From positions 1 to 6,162 of the forward strand of contig JAGKTY010000073.1 of the NCBI GenBank assembly GCA_021153185.1: a DNA stretch of 6,162 nt. Reading direction: 5' to 3'. Each line of letters starts with the position of its first letter. Positions within the stretch are counted from its first letter, which is position 1. The notes under the pieces are model-generated. The model searched no databases and was not told the origin of the DNA. It worked only from the letters and a program-made list of their open reading frames with translations. Position numbers and translations under genes: made by a program. Shown here in pieces: positions 1 to 5,745 of this stretch. The DNA comes from Lachnospiraceae bacterium. Lineage in GTDB: Bacteria; Bacillota; Clostridia; Lachnospirales; Lachnospiraceae.

Positions 1-51
1 GTAAGCAACCGGTCAGCCACGTCATAGAAACCTGAAGCAGCCGTCCGATCT

Positions 52-69
52 TTGTCGTCAAAACGACAA
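52..69 (+). other. Stem-loop just upstream of tnpA
   Basis: A perfect 7-bp stem (TTGTCGT/ACGACAA) with a 4-nt loop ends 4 nt before the tnpA start codon. It lies where a ribosome binding site would be, and no Shine-Dalgarno is visible. It could limit translation of tnpA from its own transcript, or lower read-in from outside promoters. The structure is visible in the sequence; the regulatory role is inference. Confidence 0.4.
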
Positions 70-73
70 TGAT

Positions 74-454
74 ATGATGACACGAGAAGAAGTGGCAGAG
101 ATTATCAACTACTGCCAGACCAACCAGGTCACCTACAAGGCCAGGCTTCAGGAACTCGGCATTCCTACATGGAAGTTCTATGATGCGAAAGCGAAGTATG
201 CCGAGGAGGAAGTCTCTGAGAATACCCAAGGTGCGTTCCTGCAGCTGCGTTCCGGAGACAGTTTCGTTCCCATGCCTTCGTTTGCAGCTAAGCCCGGACA
301 GAAATCCAGATCAAAACGCCAAGCAGACGAGCCCAGAAGTCTGAGCGTCGAGCTGAGGGCTCCCAATGGAACCATGATGCGCATCTCCGGCGAGATGGAT
401 ACCAGGGCACTTCAGTCAATCATCCTAGCATCGTGCGGCCATGTTCAGCCTTAA
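74..454 (+). CDS. tnpA: IS66 accessory protein TnpA
   Basis: This is the first gene of the IS66 element, a small accessory protein needed for transposition in the family although it is not the catalytic subunit. At 126 aa it has the usual length. Residues about 2-45 form a helix-rich segment consistent with the helix-turn-helix of IS66 TnpA (REEVAEIINYCQ, then LGIPTWKFYDA). The middle is basic and poorly structured. The C-terminus (about 88-118, LSVELRAPNGTMMRISG) resembles the family's short beta-strand end. Two consecutive ATGs (74 and 77) make the exact start ambiguous by one codon. No Shine-Dalgarno is visible, and a stem-loop lies immediately upstream. The last 14 nt overlap tnpB, so the two are probably translationally coupled. 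No internal damage is seen. Confidence 0.85.
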   Translation: MMTREEVAEIINYCQTNQVTYKARLQELGIPTWKFYDAKAKYAEEEVSENTQGAFLQLRSGDSFVPMPSFAAKPGQKSRSKRQADEPRSLSVELRAPNGTMMRISGEMDTRALQSIILASCGHVQP

Positions 455-809
455 CGACAGCATGAAGTATTGGCTGTACAATCAGCCTACTGACATGCGC
501 AAGAGCTATTACACCCTCAGTGGAATAGTGAGCAACACAATGGGGCTTGATCCATACAATGGAGATGTATACATCTTCATGAACAAATCACGAAACCGCA
601 TCAAGCTTCTTCACTGGGAGCCCGGAGGACTTGTCATCTACTCGAAGCTGCTCGAGGCCGGCACCTTCGGAAGCCCCTCCGGCATCCATAAAGACGAGCT
701 GGCAGGTACGATAGAATGGCGTGACCTCGTCCTTATCGTAGAAGGAATCATAGAGAAACCGGACAGTCGCCAACAGCGTCTGGAACGTCTCCACAGCTTG
801 AGAAAATAG
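441..809 (+). CDS. tnpB: IS66 accessory protein TnpB (Orf2-like)
   Basis: This is a 122-aa protein of the TnpB_IS66 family. The start MFSLNDSMKYWLYNQPTDMR matches the family's conserved opening (MF.LN.SM.Y.LY...DMRK), which favours ATG 441 over the internal Met at 462. The following segment has the family's core pattern: GDVYIFMNKSRNRIKLLHWE at about 41-60, then a glycine, a lysine and LEAGTF. TnpB is required together with TnpA for efficient IS66 transposition; its biochemical role is poorly defined. It overlaps tnpA by 14 nt in a different frame and has no clear Shine-Dalgarno, so it probably relies on ribosomes finishing tnpA. It is intact. An 86-nt gap with its own promoter-like sequence separates it from tnpC. 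Confidence 0.9.
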   Translation: MFSLNDSMKYWLYNQPTDMRKSYYTLSGIVSNTMGLDPYNGDVYIFMNKSRNRIKLLHWEPGGLVIYSKLLEAGTFGSPSGIHKDELAGTIEWRDLVLIVEGIIEKPDSRQQRLERLHSLRK

Positions 810-840
810 TTGAAAAACTTTTATATAAAACCTCAATAGA

Positions 841-872
841 GTTGCGTATATGCCACTTTTTTCGTACCTTTA
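841..872 (+). promoter_or_regulatory. Possible Bacteroidota-type promoter for tnpC
   Basis: TACCTTTA at 865-872 matches the Bacteroidota -7 consensus TAnnTTTG at all but the last base. GTTG at 841-844 matches three of four bases of the -33 TTTG, 20 nt upstream. It lies in the tnpB-tnpC gap, 24 nt before the GTG start, so transcription would start about 15 nt before tnpC. This would allow tnpC to be expressed separately from tnpAB. It is a motif match only. Confidence 0.4.
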
Positions 873-882
873 CGTATATAAC

Positions 883-889
883 AAAGGGG
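883..889 (+). promoter_or_regulatory. Ribosome binding site of tnpC
   Basis: AAAGGGG lies 6 nt before the GTG at 896. It supports GTG 896 as the start over the in-frame ATG at 917, which has no comparable sequence at the right distance. Confidence 0.5.
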
Positions 890-895
890 TAAAAA

Positions 896-2297
896 GTGAC
901 TTTGGAAGAACGCATAATGCAGCTTGAAGCGGAGAACGCAAGACTCAAGGAGAGCCTTGCGAAGTCTTCTGAGGTAATAGTCAAGAAGGACGAGAAGATA
1001 GCATCTCTGGAGAATCAGCTATACTGGCTCCGCAAGAAAGTCTTCGGTCAGATGAGCGAAAAGCATCTTCCTGTAGACCCGGCGCAGTTGTCCCTTTTCA
1101 GCACGGAACACATCTCCGAGGAGCAGAAGGCAGAGGCGGATGAGGCCAATGTCAAAGCTGATCTTGCAATGAGCAAGGCGATCGCGGTCAAGGAAAAACC
1201 ATCCCGTCGTTCTCTTGACACGACAGGCCTTCCTGTCGTAGAGACATATATCTATCCTGAAGGAACGACAGACAAGGACGGCAAGCTTCTCCCCGAATAT
1301 GTGGTAATCGGACAGGAAGAGTCATCGCGCCTTGAGCGCGTTCCTGCAAAGGTATACGTCGCAAAGACCATCCGTGTGAAGGTTATCCACAAATCAGAAA
1401 TCAAGGAAAATCTCCCCGAAGACAGAAATATCCAGATAGCGCCTCTTCCTTTGGCACCGGTAGACCGATGCATGGCAGGAGCATCAGTCCTTACTGACCT
1501 GATAATATCCAAGTTCATGTATCATCTTCCTTTCTATCGCCTGATAAAGCAGTACAGGGAATCGGGAATAACAATACCGGACTCCACGATAGGCGGATGG
1601 TATGAAGCAGCGGTAGAAAAGCTGCATCCTCTATACCGGCTGCTGAAAGAACGGGTATTGCGAGGAGAATATCTTCAAGCCGATGAAAGTACGGTTCCAG
1701 TAATGGACGACAAGAAGACCAGGAAGGGTTATATGTGGGTCGTCAGGGATGTCCTGACGGGAGATGTCGTGTTCCATTACGACCTGGGCAGCCGTGAGGG
1801 CGAGGTTGCAAAGGAACTGTTCACATCCTTCCGGGGTATCCTGCAATCTGACGGATATAATGCGTACAATCAGTTTGAGACTGTCGAGGAGATAACCATG
1901 GCCGGCTGCTGGGCTCACGCCAGACGCAAATGGGTAGATGCCTTGGACGAGAACAAGGCGCATGCCAGCCATGCGATAAATGTGATCGCCGGTCTATATG
2001 CTATTGAAAAGAAGGCAGACGACTTGGGTCTCTCTACGGAAGAGCGCAAGGAACTGCGTCAGAAAGAGTCCTATCCTCGGGCGTAAAAACTGGCTCTTCT
2101 GCGGTAATGACGCATCTGCATATAGAGCCGCCATCGTCTACTCGTTGATAAGCTCGTGTCAGAGTGCTGGCGTAGATCCTCGAGAATGGATGGAAGATGT
2201 CCTCTGCAAACTCCCTTACTACAATCGTGACGGTCGCGACCTTACCGAGCTGCTCCCCAAGGACTGGGCTGCATCTCGCCAACATGTTACCGAATAG
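896..2297 (+). pseudogene. tnpC: IS66 transposase TnpC, broken by internal deletion and frameshift
   Basis: This is the catalytic DDE transposase of the IS66 element. The first frame runs 896-2086 (396 aa); the family C-terminus continues in another frame from about 2076 to 2297. Residues 1-50 form a leucine-rich coiled coil, followed by the conserved FGQMSEK. The DDE core begins with D263 in LQADESTVPVM and D319 in QSDGYNAYN, followed by the conserved CWAHARRKW. After QKESYP (to about 2077) the sequence jumps straight to LGRKNWLFCGND, which lies in frame +3. In intact relatives about 60 residues separate these motifs, including the NN.AEN.IRP region with the third catalytic acidic residue. 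That stretch is absent, and the join is out of frame. Even a programmed frameshift would therefore not restore a DDE triad. Bacteroidota relatives are usually a little over 500 aa, against about 467 codons here. Confidence 0.85.
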
Positions 2298-2927
2298 CGC
2301 CAAGTTGTTCCAACTCGGAACAACTTGATACAAATCGGCTCCGAATCGTACAAAATCGTACAGACTCGGAGCCTTCTTTTTCAAATTGTCAATACGTGCT
2401 TCAATTTTAAATTGATACTTTTGAAATGAAGATTTATCAAAGATGCAGATTTGTATAGGAGGAAATAATTCAAATCGATAATAATGTTTTCCTGTTTTTA
2501 GAGGTATGTCGTTTTCAGGAATATCAGTAATATGAATGCCACGACCGCGTATTCCTTGATATACCTCTAGCAGATTTGTTCGCTCTTTCATTAATTCAAT
2601 AACCTGCGATATCGTGTATTTCGCTTGTAAAGAGCCAAAATACTCTTTTATACAATCTTGAAGATCTTCTAAATGACTAGGGTTAGCTCCTGTTATATCA
2701 AAGAAGTTTTCTGGATTGTATGGATAAAACAGCCTCCCAATGACATAATTGCTCCTATATCCTATTTTCCCCCACCAATGTGCCAGTTGGATAAAAGTAT
2801 CCCAGAAATAATAACCTTCACCAAACCAAGGCTCTTTATTGCAAGAATAAGGGCCATGATTTTCTATTTCATCGGGATTATCTCTATCCTCTAGCGTTTG
2901 GTATAAGATTTTATTCTCTGTCGCCAT
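2034..2927 (-). CDS. ADP-ribosyltransferase-like protein, putative TAC toxin, chimeric C-terminus
   Basis: I choose ATG 2927 (MATENKILYQTL); an in-frame TTG at 2936 is possible. It overlaps the SecB-like gene by 17 nt, so it is the third gene of one operon. The pattern is that of a PARP/DUF3990-like ART fold: strand LYQTL (8-12), where relatives have an LYHGT-like motif; WFGEGYYFWDTFIQLAHWW (34-52), resembling the FGKGIYFA...A motif with Tyr39/Tyr40; and RFELFPPIQICIF (151-163), resembling the last strand with its catalytic Glu (candidate Glu153). Gln10 stands where His is common. If active, it would transfer ADP-ribose from NAD+ to an unknown target. The AT-rich native part ends near residue 184 (about 2376) or 212 (2290). 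The rest to residue 297 is antisense IS66 sequence, so the native C-terminus is lost. The family assignment comes from motif reading, without a search. Confidence 0.6.
   Translation of the reverse strand: MATENKILYQTLEDRDNPDEIENHGPYSCNKEPWFGEGYYFWDTFIQLAHWWGKIGYRSNYVIGRLFYPYNPENFFDITGANPSHLEDLQDCIKEYFGSLQAKYTISQVIELMKERTNLLEVYQGIRGRGIHITDIPENDIPLKTGKHYYRFELFPPIQICIFDKSSFQKYQFKIEARIDNLKKKAPSLYDFVRFGADLYQVVPSWNNLALFGNMLARCSPVLGEQLGKVATVTIVVREFAEDIFHPFSRIYASTLTRAYQRVDDGGSICRCVITAEEPVFTPEDRTLSDAVPCALP
2301..2327. repeat. Perfect 11-bp inverted repeat after tnpC
   Basis: CAAGTTGTTCC (2301-2311) and GGAACAACTTG (2317-2327) form a perfect 11-bp stem around a 5-nt loop, starting 3 nt after the tnpC stop. 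It lies between the TTAC at 2290 and the terminator-like hairpin. It could be part of the IS66 end or of a transcription stop between the two converging units. The minus-strand ART-like reading frame passes through it. Confidence 0.7.
2337..2382 (+). terminator. Likely intrinsic terminator for the IS66 transcript
   Basis: GGCTCCGA (2337-2344) pairs perfectly with TCGGAGCC (2366-2373), and the T-rich run TTCTTTTTC follows at once (2374-2382). The polarity fits termination of + strand transcripts leaving tnpC. The loop contains two direct copies of AATCGTACA (2344-2352 and 2354-2362) with a 10-bp period. The mirror orientation lacks a matching T-run, so termination of the oncoming minus-strand operon here is less likely. 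Confidence 0.6.
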
Positions 2928-3333
2928 CAGCCACAACGGTATTTTTTATAAGCATTTCTTGTAGAGGTGACACATTATAAGTTGGCAATACAATAGGTTT
3001 TATATTTGCCTGTAAGGTTACAGTACTTACAAAGGCCCTCACATATGGAAACAAAATGGCTATACTGTTAGCATAAAAATATTCCGGAATATCTTCGAGC
3101 GAATGTACATCTTCGAACTTATAGTCTGCAATACAATTTACAGAAATAGAGTCAGATTCATTTTCAGCAATTTTTGCAGTAAAAGTGAATGTAAGTCTAT
3201 ATCTACCGCTATCAGGATAAAATATACCAGTTGGGGCAAAATTAATTTCAAAATTCGCTTCAGGTTTTAGTGATGTTAGGTCTAGAGTGACCCTATCGAA
3301 CTTGTAACCAATTAAAGAAAATGCAGCTTTCAT
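2911..3333 (-). CDS. SecB-like chaperone, putative TAC chaperone
   Basis: At 140 aa this is close to the roughly 150-aa size of SecB, a homotetrameric cytosolic chaperone of mainly beta strands plus C-terminal helices. Residues 1-75 are alternating hydrophobic beta segments (FEINFAPTGIFYP, YRLTFTFTAKI). The best evidence is at 85-124: YFYANSIAILFPYVRAFVST, then KPIVLPTYNVSPL. This parallels the SecB pattern LFPYARE..., then FP.L.L.PVNF..L. The gene starts within the stop of the upstream small gene (ATGA, 4-nt overlap) and overlaps the ART-like gene by 17 nt, so the three are probably co-translated. SecB-like proteins encoded beside a toxin and a small antitoxin act as dedicated antitoxin chaperones in TAC systems, which is the role I infer here. 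A housekeeping export role is less likely given this operon context. Confidence 0.7.
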   Translation of the reverse strand: MKAAFSLIGYKFDRVTLDLTSLKPEANFEINFAPTGIFYPDSGRYRLTFTFTAKIAENESDSISVNCIADYKFEDVHSLEDIPEYFYANSIAILFPYVRAFVSTVTLQANIKPIVLPTYNVSPLQEMLIKNTVVADGDRE

Positions 3334-3572
3334 AACAAATATCTATTGGATGTATTGGTATTATATAAAAAAGAAAAGTTCAGAGAATTATACTCTGAAC
3401 TCGCAATATTGTTAATAACATTTACTTCTTGCACGCAGTCTATTTCATGAAAGAACTCTTTCAGAGTAGGACCAATACCAGCATATTTTTCCAATATTTC
3501 TTGGTCGCGTTTTAGTTGCTCTGGCGTAGCTGTTGCCAAGTACTTTTTGAGCTGTTCTGCAAAGTATCCCAT
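3330..3572 (-). CDS. Small helical protein, putative chaperone-dependent antitoxin
   Basis: This 80-aa protein is not one I can name. Residues 1-45 look like two amphipathic helices (FAEQLKKYLATATPEQLKRD, then EILEKYAGIGPTLKEFFHEI) with a GIGPT turn, a pattern I associate with small Bacteroidota proteins of unknown function. Residues 46-80 are rich in Asn, Ser and aromatic or hydrophobic residues (YNSLNFSFLY) and could be the aggregation-prone tail that a SecB-like chaperone binds in TAC antitoxins. There is no recognisable DNA-binding domain or signal peptide. It is first in the operon, with a strong GGAGG 8 nt before the ATG and a perfect phylum-type promoter, and its TGA overlaps the chaperone ATG. 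Strong first-gene translation suits an antitoxin that must outnumber its toxin. The function is inferred from position and shape only. Confidence 0.65.
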   Translation of the reverse strand: MGYFAEQLKKYLATATPEQLKRDQEILEKYAGIGPTLKEFFHEIDCVQEVNVINNIASSEYNSLNFSFLYNTNTSNRYLL

Positions 3573-3580
3573 AATAAAAA

Positions 3581-3585
3581 CCTCC
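3581..3585 (-). promoter_or_regulatory. Strong Shine-Dalgarno of the small first gene
   Basis: On the minus strand GGAGG lies 8 nt before the ATG at 3572. A consensus Shine-Dalgarno is unusual in Bacteroidota, where most genes here show none. It fixes the start of the 80-aa gene and suggests high translation. The adjoining dyad ends directly at this site, so a protein or hairpin at the dyad could block it. Confidence 0.75.
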
Positions 3586-3632
3586 TTTTTGATTTGTTAA
3601 CAATATCAAAAATTTGACCTAATCATCAAAAA
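3586..3632 (-). promoter_or_regulatory. Dyad-rich leader, candidate operator
   Basis: On the minus strand TTTTTGAT and ATCAAAAA flank a perfect 10-bp palindrome, TTGTTAACAA, with a single bulged A. Together (3586-3612) they form a 27-nt nearly perfect dyad. A further copy of the same 8-mer at 3625-3632 is exactly 20 bp from the copy at 3605-3612, about two helical turns. The array lies between the promoter and the Shine-Dalgarno of the three-gene operon. It could be an operator for autoregulation or a leader hairpin. The repeats are directly visible; their role is inferred. Confidence 0.5.
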
Positions 3633-3638
3633 GTTGTG

Positions 3639-3669
3639 CAAAGGTACGAAGATTTTTCTGATTAACAAT
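3639..3669 (-). promoter_or_regulatory. Bacteroidota promoter of the TAC-like operon
   Basis: On the minus strand TACCTTTG (3646-3639) is a perfect match to the -7 consensus TAnnTTTG. ATTG (3669-3666) matches three of four bases of the -33 TTTG, with a 19-nt spacer, the usual distance. Transcription would start near 3632, giving a leader of about 60 nt before the 80-aa gene. The promoter begins only about 40 nt after the lipoprotein stop codon, so the operon has its own promoter and does not depend on upstream genes. Confidence 0.75.
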
Positions 3670-3709
3670 AGATAGTTATAAGTTTTGAGCAGAAGTTGCC
3701 AAGAATTTC

Positions 3710-5533
3710 TTATTCCCTAACTGGTCGTATAAGCAAACCTAAATATCTAGCTTCCGAACCGACACCTATACTTTCTGTTCCCAAAGCATTTCTACCCCAA
3801 CTATATATAAATGCACCTCTGTTCCAATCCGGATATAAAGATGATGTCCAATACTTACCAGATTTGCCTTTATTTTGTCCTCCATATTCACTACGAAATC
3901 CTCCGGATGGCAAAAATATTGAATTGCCATTGGGGCCAATTATTCTCATCCCATCTACACCTTTATAAGTAGTCCATACCGCAGTAGAGGCATCATTTAA
4001 TTCTACAAGTTCCAATTTAGTTGGCATGCGCCATTCTTTACCCATATTTATAGTTGCCGCATCATACTCGGTACCTGAAATATCGTTTAGTCCACCAGGA
4101 AGTGAATATTCCACGCAATCATAAGAATCGAGGTACATAAATTTATAATTCCCCTCTGTATAATCAACTTTGGTTTCGACCTCCCCCCACGCATAATAAT
4201 CACCATATTCCTCTGGAGCCGTTGCTCCGACATTCCATGCAGCCCATTTTACCGATAATCCCAAATCCACAGCACCGTTCTCATCCGGCTCTGTTGGTTG
4301 CCACGGATCTTTACCATCTGCTGTTTTTGTCGTAACAGAAACCGCTGTACCATATGATATACCTTTCGGATTTTCTGCATACGCACGAACGTAATAGCGT
4401 GTATTTGGTTTCAGATTTATTAATTCCGTAGAATATGATAGCAATTGATTCGTTGATCCATGATTATACTTATAGTCAGATATGGTCGGATTAGGATTAA
4501 CCTCTGAATAGACATGACCATATTGAGTTACATTATTGTATGTCTTGCCGAGATCTTCTATTGAGCCTGTAACCGTAATTGCCGATGATGTTATTGATGT
4601 TACCTCACCTGTTGATACTACAGGTGGCGTGGGACCTTCTTCAAGATAGAACACTTCTGATGTTCCTGATATATTTGGTGTTTCATTGCTTGTGATACGC
4701 ACCTGATACGCATCTACTGCGAGAGACGGAATACCCCAACTATGATTGCCAGTGCTATAGTTATCAACTGAAGATATGATTGATTGCTGAACGGATCCAT
4801 TTCTAACGAGTTCAATCTTTACCGTTCCTCCTACATTACTATTCCAGTTTATAGGCAGCACAGTACCCATTGCATAAACCTTTCCGGCTTCCGGAGATGT
4901 AACCTCAATGTAGGCAGGCTTGGTATATGATATTAACACTGGAATACTCAATGATGACTGTCCGACATTGATGACAACTGATTCAGTATATTCACCATAT
5001 TCAATCTTAGAGTAATCTGCTACAATCTTGAGTATCTTCACATTCTTGCTCGCTATAACTCCATTTGTTGGAGATACAGAGAGCCATGGCTGGCTGGCTT
5101 GAATCGTGAACTCCATATCCGCACTACGAGTGTTTTTTAACTCTATTGAGGCTGAATTATTTGCCGTAGTCAGCAGGACTTCTGACGGAGTGGCTTCCGG
5201 CAGATTTTTAAGCAGAGAAAAGTCACTTTGAGCCGTTTGTGATGCTACTACTGTAATAACCTTTGAATCAGAAACATATCCATCCTTGCTAACATATATC
5301 GTATAGTTATCTGCAGGAAGTTTCTCAAACTTGAACATTCCGTTACTTCCAGTCTTTACAGATTGTTCTATGCCGCTGATTTCTATAGTGGCACCTTCGA
5401 TGGCGTTATTGCTTCCTTCTTCCGTAACCTTACCCGCAATATTTCCATAGATATAGACAGGATCTGGCTCTGCACATGAATATGAACACAAAAAGCCAAT
5501 TATTGACACAAAGTACAGTAATGATCTTTTCAT
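3710..5533 (-). CDS. Multidomain surface lipoprotein with FISUMP-like C-terminal domain
   Basis: This is a 607-aa exported lipoprotein. Residues 1-19 are a signal peptide (MKR, then a hydrophobic stretch) ending at SYSC, with Cys20 the probable lipid-modified residue. Acidic residues follow (AEPDP), which may help direct it to the outer surface. Domains in order are: about 28-108 carboxypeptidase-regulatory-like (GNIAGKVTEEG... NGMFKFEKLPADNYTIYVSK); 115-205 BACON-like (QPWLSVSPTNG); 208-295 resembling the Ser-Thr-rich/Kre9-type repeat (ITSPEAGKVY-like opening, PINW); 303-402 fibronectin III-like (LKPNTRYYVRAYAENPKG); and 415-607 the Fibrobacter succinogenes major paralogous (FISUMP)-type domain (VDLGLSVKWAAWNVGA, WRMPTKLEL, YWTSS). 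Such proteins are probably involved in surface binding or adhesion; the ligand is unknown. The gene starts 3 nt after the upstream outer-membrane-type gene fragment, with no Shine-Dalgarno, so it was co-translated with it. Its original promoter has been displaced by the IS4-family insertion. Confidence 0.85.
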   Translation of the reverse strand: MKRSLLYFVSIIGFLCSYSCAEPDPVYIYGNIAGKVTEEGSNNAIEGATIEISGIEQSVKTGSNGMFKFEKLPADNYTIYVSKDGYVSDSKVITVVASQTAQSDFSLLKNLPEATPSEVLLTTANNSASIELKNTRSADMEFTIQASQPWLSVSPTNGVIASKNVKILKIVADYSKIEYGEYTESVVINVGQSSLSIPVLISYTKPAYIEVTSPEAGKVYAMGTVLPINWNSNVGGTVKIELVRNGSVQQSIISSVDNYSTGNHSWGIPSLAVDAYQVRITSNETPNISGTSEVFYLEEGPTPPVVSTGEVTSITSSAITVTGSIEDLGKTYNNVTQYGHVYSEVNPNPTISDYKYNHGSTNQLLSYSTELINLKPNTRYYVRAYAENPKGISYGTAVSVTTKTADGKDPWQPTEPDENGAVDLGLSVKWAAWNVGATAPEEYGDYYAWGEVETKVDYTEGNYKFMYLDSYDCVEYSLPGGLNDISGTEYDAATINMGKEWRMPTKLELVELNDASTAVWTTYKGVDGMRIIGPNGNSIFLPSGGFRSEYGGQNKGKSGKYWTSSLYPDWNRGAFIYSWGRNALGTESIGVGSEARYLGLLIRPVRE

Positions 5534-5536
5534 TGC

Positions 5537-5737
5537 TTAGAATTTATATGTAAGAGATAGCATCAGTTCGTTATTTGCAGTCGAATTGAGGGCTATGTCA
5601 AAATTAGTTTCAACATATCTTGGGCGACCTTCAAGCAAGGTAGCATCCAATACATTTAAGACCCATACAGCCGCACACGCTCCGATTGAAATATTACGGT
5701 ACAACTGCTGTTTATGAGCACGATTTGTATATTCAAT
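5537..5737 (-). pseudogene. C-terminal remnant of an outer-membrane-type protein
   Basis: An open frame of 66 codons with no start ends in TAA at 5537-5539. Read N to C it contains YRNISIGACAAVWVLNVLDA at its middle, a probable membrane or hydrophobic segment, and ends LMLSLTYKF, the alternating pattern with a terminal Phe typical of outer-membrane beta-barrel ends. The YRN...LNVLDA stretch resembles the C-terminus of Bacteroidota DUF5683-type proteins, but I am unsure of that family. An in-frame stop at 5738-5740 and the start of IS4-like sequence mark the break, so an insertion has removed the 5' part. Only 3 nt separate its stop from the lipoprotein ATG, so the two formed one operon. The fragment is too short, and lacks a start, to be flagged by simple gene calling. 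Confidence 0.6.
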
Positions 5738-5745
5738 TCATTGCT

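Larger units (their letters stand above)
1..2290 (+). mobile_element. IS66-family insertion sequence, defective copy
   Basis: This is the full IS66 gene set (tnpA, tnpB, tnpC) in one orientation. Base 1 begins GTAAGC, which fits the GTAA terminus typical of IS66-family ends, so the left end may coincide with the window edge. The right end is not settled. A TTAC at 2287-2290 is the only nearby match to an inverted GTAA end, but beyond these four bases it matches the left end only weakly, and the tnpC stop (2295-2297) would then lie just outside. Base composition stays IS-like (near 50% GC) to about 2376 and then drops sharply, so the element or its remnant may extend to there. The 8-bp target duplication expected for this family cannot be checked because the left flank is outside the window. 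The copy is probably non-autonomous because tnpC carries an internal deletion. Confidence 0.85.

Noticed and set aside
47..54. GATCTTTG resembles the -7 promoter box upstream of tnpA
   Set aside because: The first base is off consensus, there is no TTTG-like -33 box at the right distance, and it overlaps the stem-loop, so I do not call a promoter.
1631..1972. 113-codon minus-strand frame within tnpC
   Set aside because: It is a shadow of the conserved transposase core, with no independent coding evidence.
2087..2297. Separate small protein starting at 1998 on the + strand
   Set aside because: From LGRKNW onward it is the C-terminal part of tnpC in a shifted frame; the part before that is out-of-frame tnpC sequence. 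It is not an independent gene.
2344..2362. Two AATCGTACA copies as a CRISPR-like or phase-variation repeat
   Set aside because: There are only two copies, inside a terminator loop, with no spacers or recombinase nearby.
3700..3712. AAGAATTTCTT palindrome at the end of the lipoprotein gene as a terminator
   Set aside because: The stem is only about 5 bp, AT-rich and without a convincing T-run, so it is not supported as a terminator.
3696..3968. 90-codon open frame on the + strand inside the lipoprotein gene
   Set aside because: It is antisense to a conserved FISUMP-like domain, has no ribosome binding site or promoter, and shows no protein family pattern.
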